DNA from: an uncultured Thermomicrobium sp.
Lineage (GTDB): Bacteria > Chloroflexota > Chloroflexia > Thermomicrobiales > Thermomicrobiaceae
Assembly (NCBI GenBank): GCA_938028665.1
Contig: CALIMB010000009.1
Coordinates: 1 to 48,927, forward strand
Length of the DNA: 48,927 bases
Direction: 5' to 3'
The position numbers and the translations under genes were made by a program. Positions 26,351-33,101 of the stretch are shown one piece after another. Each line of letters starts with the position of its first letter. Within the stretch, counting starts at the first letter, position 1. Below the pieces are notes generated by a model that was given only the letters and a program-made list of their open reading frames with translations, made no database searches and was not told the origin of the DNA.

Positions 26351-27109
26351 TCAAACGGGGTTCGGGTCGTGTAAGAACGTGATCTCCAAGCCGAATGTAG
26401 CGGCGAGATGCCGAGCAAGTGCCTGGACACCCAGCCGCTCGGTCGCCTCGTGGCCGGCTGCAATGACCGTGATGCCGAGTTCTCGAGCGAGCGCCATAGT
26501 CGTCTCACGTGCTTCTCCAGTGAGGAGGACGTCACAATCACGCTCAGCCGCTTCGCCAAGAACGCCAGCACCTGAGCCAGTAAGGATTGCGACGCGTCGG
26601 ACGGTCTCTGGACCACCAGGTATGACTGTAGGAGCCCGACTGGTATGCTGCTCGATTGCGGCGGTCAGCTCACGCAGGGACCGTGGTGGTTCTGCACGGG
26701 CGATCCAACCGATGGAGCTTCCGCCGATATCGGCGAATGGTTCAACTGGTTCCAGGGCGAGCGCGAATGCAAGCTGCACATTGTTGCCGAGTTCCGGATG
26801 AGCGTCCAGTGGCAGATGGTAGGCGAGAAGGCTGACATCGTGCACGAGAAGTGGTCGGAGCCGCTGGCGCAGCACCCCTGTCACGGCCCGCATGCCTTCC
26901 CCCCAAAACAGCCCGTGATGGACAAGCAAGGCATCAGCGTCCCATTCAATGGCGCGCTCGATCGTCGCGCGGTTGGCACTCACGGCGACGGCGAGGCGCC
27001 GCACACTTGACCGTCCTTCGACCTGGAGCCCATTCGTAGCTCCATCCCGGAACCGGCTGCATTCCAGGAGACGGTCACAGTATCGTACGAGATCAGCGAG
27101 ATCGACCAT
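26351..27109 (-). CDS. Nif3-like dinuclear-metal protein (YqfO/YbgI family)
   Basis: The 252-residue product shows the family metal ligands: VHHGLFWG, YHLPLDAHPELGNN and the C-terminal GHEATE. The central segment is short, so this is the compact form without the inserted PII-like domain. The family forms hexameric toroids and is often mislabelled GTP cyclohydrolase type 2; no reaction is established. GGAGTTGAACC precedes the ATG. It leads an operon with phosphomutase, DUF402, HTH and zinc-ribbon genes, and is divergent from a PHP phosphatase. Confidence 0.9.
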   Translation of the reverse strand: MVDLADLVRYCDRLLECSRFRDGATNGLQVEGRSSVRRLAVAVSANRATIERAIEWDADALLVHHGLFWGEGMRAVTGVLRQRLRPLLVHDVSLLAYHLPLDAHPELGNNVQLAFALALEPVEPFADIGGSSIGWIARAEPPRSLRELTAAIEQHTSRAPTVIPGGPETVRRVAILTGSGAGVLGEAAERDCDVLLTGEARETTMALARELGITVIAAGHEATERLGVQALARHLAATFGLEITFLHDPNPV

Positions 27110-27136
27110 GGTTCAACTCCTCGTTCCGATTCTGCC

Positions 27137-27164
27137 ATGACTAACAGCACGCGCGGCGTATACT
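27137..27164 (+). promoter_or_regulatory. Putative promoter of the PHP phosphatase gene
   Basis: ATGACT (27137-27142), 16 bp, then TATACT (27159-27164); each hexamer matches the sigma-70-type consensus at four or five positions. The start codon is 25 bp further on. Confidence 0.5.
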
Positions 27165-27189
27165 CGCACGGAAAGGATAGGAACGAACC

Positions 27190-28074
27190 ATGGGCTCGAT
27201 TTTGCCAGGAGAACCGGTTGACCTTCATCTCCACACGCTCGCGAGCGATGGGTTTTGGACAGTCGAGACGTTAGTGAACCACCTCAGCGAACGAGGATTT
27301 CGGGTTGCGGCAATCTGCGACCATGACACGATGGCAGCGGTCGCCGAGGCGATTGAACGTGGTGCGCAGCACGGCCTCCGTGTGATCCCGGGTGTGGAGG
27401 TGACGACACGCTGGCATGATCGGCAGTGGCATCTTCTTGTTTACGGTGTGGATCCGGAGCTCCCACGGGCGCGGCTGTTCCGGGGGGTGCTCGATGAACT
27501 TGCCGATCGCATGTGGGCGGAGGCGATCACGGCGGTCGTGACCCTGGAGCGTCATGGGTACCGCCTCCGCTCGCTGCGCGAGGTCGCTGCAGGACGCCCG
27601 TTGCGTCCCTATCACGTGTTACTGGCGCTGATCCGTGAGGGGTACGCGACGAATCTGGCGACTGCACATGAGCTCACAAAGCGCCTCGGTGAGCCGATGA
27701 CCGTGGATCTTCCACTTGAGCGGGTGGTCACTGCTGCACACAGCGCGGGAGGTGTCTGTGTCCTGGCGCATCCTGGTCGCGATGACGCGACCGGGAGGCT
27801 CACTGAAGACGCTTTGGTTCAGCTGTTGGCCGAGGTGCCGATCGACGGCCTAGAAGTGCATTATCGGTCGCACAGTCGGGAGCAGGCCGAGATGTTCCGG
27901 CGATGGTGCGAGCGATATAGTCTTGTGGCCAGTTCCGGCTCGGACTCACATGCACCGGGTCACCCAGTTGATCCTATCTCGTATCCTGCGGAGTCTGCTG
28001 CGGAGCTCCTTCGGAAGTTCGGTCTTGAGGTGGCCTTGTCAGAAGTACGGTCAGGTATCTGCAGCGGGAAGTGA
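27190..28074 (+). CDS. PHP-domain phosphatase (TrpH/RNase AM-like)
   Basis: PHP metal motifs are all present: DLHLHTLASDG at the N-terminus, ICDHDTM, PGVEVTT, LAHPGR and GSDSHAPGHP at the C-terminal side. The 294-residue size and the helical insert around residues 95-170 fit the YciV/TrpH group. Some of these remove 3'-phosphate from nucleoside 3',5'-bisphosphates (pAp) and trim RNA 5' ends. Such an enzyme would recycle the pAp made in sulfate activation, a possible link with the sulfur genes that follow, but only by inference. Its TGA abuts the stop of the convergent membrane-protein gene. Confidence 0.88.
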   Translation: MGSILPGEPVDLHLHTLASDGFWTVETLVNHLSERGFRVAAICDHDTMAAVAEAIERGAQHGLRVIPGVEVTTRWHDRQWHLLVYGVDPELPRARLFRGVLDELADRMWAEAITAVVTLERHGYRLRSLREVAAGRPLRPYHVLLALIREGYATNLATAHELTKRLGEPMTVDLPLERVVTAAHSAGGVCVLAHPGRDDATGRLTEDALVQLLAEVPIDGLEVHYRSHSREQAEMFRRWCERYSLVASSGSDSHAPGHPVDPISYPAESAAELLRKFGLEVALSEVRSGICSGK

Positions 28075-28746
28075 TCAAATCAGCCCACGGAGACCGAGCA
28101 GGAGTGTCAGCGCACCGGTGAGTCCGAGCACGGTGATCCAGATGAGGTCAACGTTGATCCATGCTCGGCGCAGGAGCTCCAGGCCGAGTTCGCGGTAGAC
28201 GATGACGGCCACAGTTATCATTGTGAGATACAGCGCTACTGAATGGACGAGCACGGCGAGGAGGGCGAGCTCTACAGAACGGGAAAACAGCTCTGCGTGC
28301 GCAGTGTGCCCGCTGTGCTCGAGCGCGGCATCCGGACCATGCAGAAGTGGGATGAGGAAGGGGGCGATCATAAGGCCGGCGCCGTGTGCGTTGGCCATCA
28401 AAAATGACCAGAGAGCGAGTTGATATTTTGTCGCTCGGAAGCGTGTGCGTGGATGACGGAAACGCCGCCATATTCTCCACGCAGCAAAAACGAGGAGCAG
28501 GGCTCCGGCCAAGCTGAGGAGTATTGGTGTTGGGAGGGCAACTCCGAGAAAAGCGATGAGCAGGGCAGTGAGAGCGATTGCTGCGGTATGACCAAGCACG
28601 ATGGGTGGTAGCGCAGCCAGAACTGCGCTGAGTCGCTGCTCCTGAAGACCAAGCGCGACGGCGAAAAGCCAGCCCATTGCCGGATTGAGACCGTGAAACA
28701 ACCCCAATCCAGCCAGCGACAGCCAGGCCCAAAGGTCGGTCGGCAT
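28075..28746 (-). CDS. Polytopic membrane protein, NicO/UreH-like
   Basis: A 223-residue protein with about six hydrophobic segments. The first carries GLGLFHGLNPAMGWLFA, reminiscent of the HxL/HGLxP motif in NicO/UreH/TauE-type transporters, and a histidine-bearing loop (HSGHTAHAE) lies in the middle. The ATG at 28746 is preferred because a longer frame to 28821 would run through the hairpin at 28777-28804. It follows the SBP56-family gene on the same strand with that hairpin between them, so it may be read partly from its own promoter. A metal or sulfur-compound exporter is possible; the substrate is unknown. Confidence 0.65.
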   Translation of the reverse strand: MPTDLWAWLSLAGLGLFHGLNPAMGWLFAVALGLQEQRLSAVLAALPPIVLGHTAAIALTALLIAFLGVALPTPILLSLAGALLLVFAAWRIWRRFRHPRTRFRATKYQLALWSFLMANAHGAGLMIAPFLIPLLHGPDAALEHSGHTAHAELFSRSVELALLAVLVHSVALYLTMITVAVIVYRELGLELLRRAWINVDLIWITVLGLTGALTLLLGLRGLI

Positions 28747-28776
28747 TGAGGTTGGTTCGCCTTTCCAGAGAGTACT

Positions 28777-28804
28777 GACACCCTCGGGGTCACCCGAGGG
28801 TGTC
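28777..28804 (-). terminator. Perfect 12-bp hairpin after the SBP56-family gene
   Basis: GACACCCTCGGG (28777-28788) pairs exactly with CCCGAGGGTGTC (28793-28804) around a GTCA loop. It begins 21 bases after the SBP56 stop on the minus strand. There is no long T-run, so it may terminate only partly or stabilise the upstream mRNA 3' end. Confidence 0.7.
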
Positions 28805-28824
28805 GACTTGACTTGTCTCACTAC

Positions 28825-30216
28825 TCACGGATAGCAGTACGAGTCGCTTGAGGCGTCGCCACCCTGAAGTCTGATTTGGTGGGCGCGCTGATCACCAAAG
28901 TCGATGAAGAAATTGGGATCGAACTGCATCCCGCCTTCGGGATTGACATCGACTTTCACCATCCAACCGCGAATACCGTCTGGGTAGAACTGGGCATCCC
29001 ACGGGAGGTAGAGGGAATTGGTGAAGTAGACGCGTCGTCCGTCGCGACTGACCTCAACCATCTGTGGGCCGCCGTTCAGTGGGCCAGATACTGCGGGGTG
29101 ACCGGCACGGCGGACGATGCCACCGATCTGGAGGACACTGGTGAGTTTCGGTTCGAACGGGTTGGACACGTCGTACTGCCGAAGTTCGCCCGTGCCCCAG
29201 CACGAGACATAAAGGAAGCGATCATCGACACTCAAGTCGATATCAGTCACAAGTGGTGGCACTGCTTTAAACGGCTTGAGAATGTCTGGGAGCTGGTCCT
29301 CCTCGGCTGGCTCCGCCGGAATCTCGATCACCTTTTGGATCTTCCACTCACCGTTGTGGCGATACCAGAGCCAAATAGCTGAGGAGAGATCTTTGAGACT
29401 GACAACACTGTTCACAAAGCCGTACGCCTTTGTTGGGTCGTGAGCTGGTCGGAGTTCGAGTACCATTTGGTGCTCACTCCCCATCTCGAGGGCCTGCAGC
29501 CGTCGCCGTCGGTGCAGATCCCAGAGGTGGATGCGGTGTCCATACTTGCCGGCCAAAAGTTCTTCTCCGAGTACGCCGTGCTCGACCATACGTGGCGTAC
29601 CCCACTCGCTCGTGATCATGGTGTCATAGCCAAGATGCCACCAAAAGTCATAGTGGAGATACTGGTCACCACGGTCGATTTCCCAGCGGCCGAGGACCTC
29701 AAACGTGTCATGATCAAGGATGAAGATGCCGCCGGGTCCCTCGCCGTCTGGGGTGCCCAGTGCGGAGATATAGATCCCATCTGGCCCGCAGTGCACCGTA
29801 TGCGGACGGGAGTAATAGGCACGCTCGTGGAGCTCTTCTGGGTCGATGACTTTCACGACTTGAGGCTGGGTGGGGTTGTCCTTGGTGTCCAGAATGGTGA
29901 TGTGTGAGCTACGGATATCAGGCACGACGAGATACCGTCGCTCGATATGGGGATGTGGTGCATTGGGGCAGAGCATCGAACTGCACGCATTCCACCCAAA
30001 GTGGTGAAGTTCTCCGCCAGTATAGGGCATTTCAGTGACACCAACAATCTTACTGTAGGTGCTGGAAGTAGGATCGACATCAACAACGCACATGGCGTCA
30101 GGCTGGCCATTGTTGTTGGGATTCAACCGTACAACGTAGGCGAGTTTCTCAGGGGGAGCTTTCATTGCCATCCGCGGTGAAGGGTAAAAGGTTGGATCAG
30201 GTCGCCAGACTGCCAT
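28825..30216 (-). CDS. Selenium-binding protein 56 family (methanethiol oxidase-like)
   Basis: The 463-residue product is a seven-bladed beta-propeller of the SBP56 family. Typical blocks: GELHHFGWNACSS near residue 70, RPHTVHCGPDGIYISALG, FWWHLGYDTMITSEWG, HQMVLELRPAHDP, and the C-terminus SSDSYCYP. The His and Cys residues match those implicated in copper or selenium binding. Bacterial members (MtoX) oxidise methanethiol to formaldehyde, H2S and H2O2. After CSS the usual C is displaced (CSSMLC). AAGGAGGTG precedes the ATG. SufU, rhodanese and OsmC genes just upstream on the same strand fit a sulfide and peroxide handling role (inference). Confidence 0.9.
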   Translation of the reverse strand: MAVWRPDPTFYPSPRMAMKAPPEKLAYVVRLNPNNNGQPDAMCVVDVDPTSSTYSKIVGVTEMPYTGGELHHFGWNACSSMLCPNAPHPHIERRYLVVPDIRSSHITILDTKDNPTQPQVVKVIDPEELHERAYYSRPHTVHCGPDGIYISALGTPDGEGPGGIFILDHDTFEVLGRWEIDRGDQYLHYDFWWHLGYDTMITSEWGTPRMVEHGVLGEELLAGKYGHRIHLWDLHRRRRLQALEMGSEHQMVLELRPAHDPTKAYGFVNSVVSLKDLSSAIWLWYRHNGEWKIQKVIEIPAEPAEEDQLPDILKPFKAVPPLVTDIDLSVDDRFLYVSCWGTGELRQYDVSNPFEPKLTSVLQIGGIVRRAGHPAVSGPLNGGPQMVEVSRDGRRVYFTNSLYLPWDAQFYPDGIRGWMVKVDVNPEGGMQFDPNFFIDFGDQRAHQIRLQGGDASSDSYCYP

Positions 30217-30284
30217 GGCTACACCTCCTTCATTCCCTTGCGAGCTGTTTCCCGCTCCGAATACCTCTCTACGACGCTGACTGA

Positions 30285-30719
30285 TCAGAACAGGTGAGAC
30301 GATTCACTCGTGTCTTGGAGTTGGCGCTGCCGGCGCTCGCGTTCATACTTCTGGACGGCAGCTTTGAGAACGCTGAGCGCCAGCGAGGCACAACGTGGGC
30401 GTGAACGCGCTGCCTCTACTCCAACCAACTCCTGCACAAGACTGAAATCGGCTGAAGCTACTTGTTGGATAGTCCAGTGCCCCTGATGCAATCGCTCCAT
30501 CAAGAGGGACGCGGCTGCCTGACTAACACCACATCCCACACCGGTGAAGTGGGCATCTTCAATAGTCTCACCATCAGGGGCAATCCTCAGGTAGACAGTC
30601 ACCACATCTCCACATTCGGGGTTGCCGCCTTCGACAACCACCGTAGCATCCTCAAGAGCACCGTGGTAGCGCGGATTACGCACGTGATCCCGAAGTCGCT
30701 CAAGTGGGCTTTGGGTCAT
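30285..30719 (-). CDS. sufU: SufU-type iron-sulfur cluster scaffold / sulfur acceptor
   Basis: A 144-residue IscU-fold protein. The three zinc/sulfur cysteines are Cys36 (NPECGD, with Asp38), Cys63 (GVGCGVSQAAAS) and Cys110 (PRCASL). The 18-20-residue insertion between the second and third cysteines is of the SufU type. Usually it sits beside sufS, sufB, sufC and sufD; here none is adjacent and its neighbours are a rhodanese and an SBP56-family enzyme, so it may serve as a sulfur relay. The ATG at 30719 is chosen since it immediately follows GGTGGGGA and matches SufU N-termini. Confidence 0.9.
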   Translation of the reverse strand: MTQSPLERLRDHVRNPRYHGALEDATVVVEGGNPECGDVVTVYLRIAPDGETIEDAHFTGVGCGVSQAAASLLMERLHQGHWTIQQVASADFSLVQELVGVEAARSRPRCASLALSVLKAAVQKYERERRQRQLQDTSESSHLF

Positions 30720-30789
30720 TCCCCACCCCCTGCCTGGTGCCATGAGGAGATCCACTGGGACGCCAACCACGCAGCCGATGAGTGATGGA

Positions 30790-30826
30790 GCGGTGGGCGA
30801 TGGGGCATCGCCCCGCCGCCCACCGC
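30790..30826 (-). terminator. GC-rich hairpin after the sulfurtransferase gene
   Basis: GCGGTGGGCG (30790-30799) pairs with CGCCCACCGC (30817-30826), and an inner GGGG/CCCC pair can extend it. It starts 4 bases after the rhodanese stop on the minus strand. There is no clear T-tract, so it may be a partial terminator inside the sulfur gene block. Confidence 0.6.
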
Positions 30827-30830
30827 GGAG

Positions 30831-31730
30831 TTACCGCTCGATTGGCACGCCGACAACGTTCCCCCATTCGGTCCAGGATCCATCATAGTTACGGACTTTG
30901 GGATAGCCGAGCAGCTCGTGCAAGACAAACCAGGTATGCGAGGAGCGTTCCCCGATCCGGCAGTAGACAATAACTTCTTTATCAGGCGTGACACCTTGGC
31001 TCTCGTACAGCTGGCGAAGTTCCTCAGGGGACTTAAATGTCCCATCCTCATTGACTGCCTGGGCCCAAGGAATATTGGCTGCGCCTGGGATGTGGCCACC
31101 CCGCAAAGCCCCTTCTTGCGGATAGTCCGGCATGTGGAGGAGCTCACCACGATACTCACCGGGGCTGCGGACGTCGACGAGTGCACCGCGCGGTTCGGCC
31201 ACCTTCTTGCGATCGCGGTAGCCGATGAAAGCAAGTACCTCCTCTCGCAAAGCGCGGAGCTCAGGATTGGGTGTTGGGACGGGATAGTTGGTGCGTGGGT
31301 AGCTGGGGACGTCACGTGTCATTGGACGTCCTTCTGCCTCCCACTTTTTGCGGCCACCATCCATAATGCTGAGTGGCCCGTGGCCCATATACCGGAAGAA
31401 CCAGTATGCATAGGCGGCCCACCAGTTGTTTTTATCGCCGTAGAACACGATGCGCGTCTCTGGCGTGATCCCCAGGCGAGAGCACAGTTCAGCGAACTGC
31501 TCCGGGCCAATAAAGTCACGAACTACAGGATCTTGCAGGTCAGTGTGCCAGTCGATTTTAACGGCCCCAGGGATATGCCCAAGCTCATAGAGGAGCACGT
31601 CTTCGTCACTTTCCACAATCCGGATGTTCGGATCGTTAAGATGCTCTGCGACCCATTCGGTTGTCACCAATGCCTCAGGGTGTGCGTAGCCACGGCTGAC
31701 AACGCGTGGATCAATCTCGACCGTCGCCAT
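30831..31730 (-). CDS. Two-domain sulfurtransferase (thiosulfate/3-mercaptopyruvate type rhodanese)
   Basis: Two tandem rhodanese domains in 299 residues. The C-terminal domain is active, with Cys257 in [12 protein letters not shown]; the CRIGER loop with two basic and acidic residues is typical of thiosulfate-using SseA/CysA-type enzymes. The N-terminal domain has Asp99 at the corresponding place (FYGDKNN) and is structural. It moves sulfane sulfur to acceptors such as cyanide or thiols. GGAGGTG precedes the ATG, and a TTGACA-17-TATTGT promoter lies upstream. SufU is encoded next on the same strand. Confidence 0.94.
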   Translation of the reverse strand: MATVEIDPRVVSRGYAHPEALVTTEWVAEHLNDPNIRIVESDEDVLLYELGHIPGAVKIDWHTDLQDPVVRDFIGPEQFAELCSRLGITPETRIVFYGDKNNWWAAYAYWFFRYMGHGPLSIMDGGRKKWEAEGRPMTRDVPSYPRTNYPVPTPNPELRALREEVLAFIGYRDRKKVAEPRGALVDVRSPGEYRGELLHMPDYPQEGALRGGHIPGAANIPWAQAVNEDGTFKSPEELRQLYESQGVTPDKEVIVYCRIGERSSHTWFVLHELLGYPKVRNYDGSWTEWGNVVGVPIER

Positions 31731-31781
31731 TGTGCACCTCCGTTTCGGTCACAGCTGTCTGATTTCCTCTAAGGTATTTCC

Positions 31782-31810
31782 ACAATAGTTGAGAGTTGTC
31801 TTCCTGTCAA
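31782..31810 (-). promoter_or_regulatory. Promoter of the sulfurtransferase gene
   Basis: On the minus strand TTGACA (31810-31805), a 17-bp spacer, and TATTGT (31787-31782). The -35 is a perfect consensus match. The predicted start of transcription is about 45 bp before the ATG. It lies just beyond the OsmC stop, so the sulfurtransferase gene can be transcribed independently of osmC. Confidence 0.7.
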
Positions 31811-31814
31811 GGGG

Positions 31815-32357
31815 TTATGCAGGGACGACTCTGCTTCGAGACACCTCGAGTGTGGTCTCGATCGGCACGGGATGTCGCAGCATATCGGAAACCGGGCACA
31901 AGCGCTCGGCCAGAGCGAGGAGTTCCCGGAGGCGTTCCTCCGGTTCCGGGCTGACAATGTGGACGGCGATCTCCAGTCTTTGAAACCCCGGGCGCACCTC
32001 AGGATCAATCCCAAGGAAACCGCGAAGGTCAAGCTCTCCCTGCACTTCAACATCAATGGCCTGGATCTGCAACCCCAGCTGCTCGGCCAAGATTGCGAGT
32101 GTGAGTTCCTGACAAGCACCTAATGCGACGAGCAAGAGTTCCACCGGATTTGGTCCCCGATCGGTCCCGCCGAATGCCGGTGGCTCATCCACGATAATTG
32201 GTTCGAACTGGCGAACACGAGCGATCGCTTGAGTACTCCCAGCCCAAGTGACACGAGCCATCGTGGTTCCAATGGCCAAGCGAGGATTGGCTCGGATAGC
32301 TGCGACGAGATTTGTCAATGCTTCCACAACCAAATGTCCGTTACTCCGTGCCGTCAT
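31815..32357 (-). CDS. OsmC/Ohr-family peroxiredoxin-like protein
   Basis: Thiol peroxidase fold with the two redox cysteines Cys82 (ALGACQEL) and Cys154 (RLCPVSDML), and the conserved Glu in VEL-type text before the first Cys. An N-terminal extension of about 28 residues precedes the OsmC core. Length (180 aa) is slightly long. Substrates of the family are organic hydroperoxides, and some members take sulfane sulfur. AGGAGG lies 7 nt before the ATG. Its position at the head of the sulfur block suggests defence against peroxide or persulfide by-products (inference). Confidence 0.92.
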   Translation of the reverse strand: MTARSNGHLVVEALTNLVAAIRANPRLAIGTTMARVTWAGSTQAIARVRQFEPIIVDEPPAFGGTDRGPNPVELLLVALGACQELTLAILAEQLGLQIQAIDVEVQGELDLRGFLGIDPEVRPGFQRLEIAVHIVSPEPEERLRELLALAERLCPVSDMLRHPVPIETTLEVSRSRVVPA

Positions 32358-32374
32358 ACAAGATGCCTCCTGTC

Positions 32375-32402
32375 ATGATCACAGACCGAGCTGCGCAGTC
32401 AA
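32375..32402 (-). promoter_or_regulatory. Putative promoter of the OsmC-family gene
   Basis: On the minus strand TTGACT (32402-32397), 16 bp, then GATCAT (32380-32375), followed by AGGAGG and the ATG at 32357. The -10 is weak (4 of 6). Confidence 0.4.
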
Positions 32403-32451
32403 TGGTTGGCCGCTGCCACCTAGCGCGTCGGTGCTTTCATCGGAGGTGGCA

Positions 32452-32520
32452 ATGAAGAACACAAGAAGATGGGGGAATGAATCAGTGGGGACTACAGTCG
32501 CAGATACGAGGCCAGAATGA
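32452..32520 (+). CDS. Possible 22-residue small ORF
   Basis: GGAGGTGG ends 2 bases before an ATG that opens 22 codons (begins MKNTRRWGNE). The ribosome-binding sequence is strong but spacing is short. No similarity is recognisable. It may be chance. Confidence 0.2.
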   Translation: MKNTRRWGNESVGTTVADTRPE

Positions 32521-33024
32521 ATAGACTCCAATCATTGTGGGGCATGGTGGAATGAACCAAGCCAGGAGCCTCCGGGGATTTCTTTTCTGAGCTTGTTGAT
32601 ACATTGTCTGTGGTGCTCCCTCAGCTCGCCACTTCTGCCGCCTCGCAGCGGCTGAGTGTACGCTACTTCTCGGTGTCTCGTCAAGGCGAGACCTCGCCGT
32701 ACGTCCCGCCGCTTTTCCGGAATACCTTAGTGGGGCCACGCGATGGAGGTAGGATGGCGGGAGCAGGAGCGGTAAGTGTCGCGCCGATGACTTTGATACC
32801 TGGCCCTTATCGTGGGGGTAATCCCATTTCCTCCTGGGAGGAGAAAGGAAACCTCCGGACTGTAGAAACGAGAGACCGATCTATTGGCATACCATGGCGG
32901 CGGGAGACCGTGCGTTCCGACGCGCAATCAGCGGCAGCTGCGGCGCCGAGATGTCAGTACTGTCGCCAGATACGTTGTTGGGGATCGGGCACACGGTCGT
33001 GCCGGGAATTACGGTCGTGCCGTG

Positions 33025-33062
33025 GGCCTGCAGGCGGCAGTGCCACTGCCGCACTGCAGGCC
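33025..33062 (-). terminator. Long hairpin downstream of the MFS transporter gene
   Basis: GGCCTGCAG+GCGGCAGT (33025-33041) pairs with ACTGCCGC+CTGCAGGCC (33045-33052 and 33054-33062), one bulged A at 33053 and a 3-nt loop: 17 base pairs. It lies 40 bases beyond the MFS stop on the minus strand. No U-run follows. Confidence 0.6.
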
Positions 33063-33101
33063 GGAGCGTGAGACCGGTGCGCTGTGCTCCTTTGGGGGCA
33101 G

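Larger units (their letters stand above)
32358..33101. other. 744-bp gene-poor interval between osmC-type and MFS genes
   Basis: No long credible gene is seen. It contains a putative osmC promoter (32375-32402), a tiny open frame with a strong ribosome-binding site (32452-32520), a small hairpin (GTCTCG/CGAGAC near 32674-32691), a duplicated ACGGTCGTGCCG-type 11-12-mer around 32993-33021, and a long hairpin at 33025-33062 next to the MFS stop. Confidence 0.5.

Noticed and set aside
28747-28821. 25-residue N-terminal extension of the polytopic membrane protein
   Set aside because: The extension would be encoded by the perfect hairpin that follows the SBP56 gene; the ATG at 28746 gives a normal membrane-protein start.
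32604-33071. 155-codon plus-strand frame before the MFS gene
   Set aside because: Alanine/arginine/cysteine-rich tail arises from a hairpin and repeated words; no recognisable protein.
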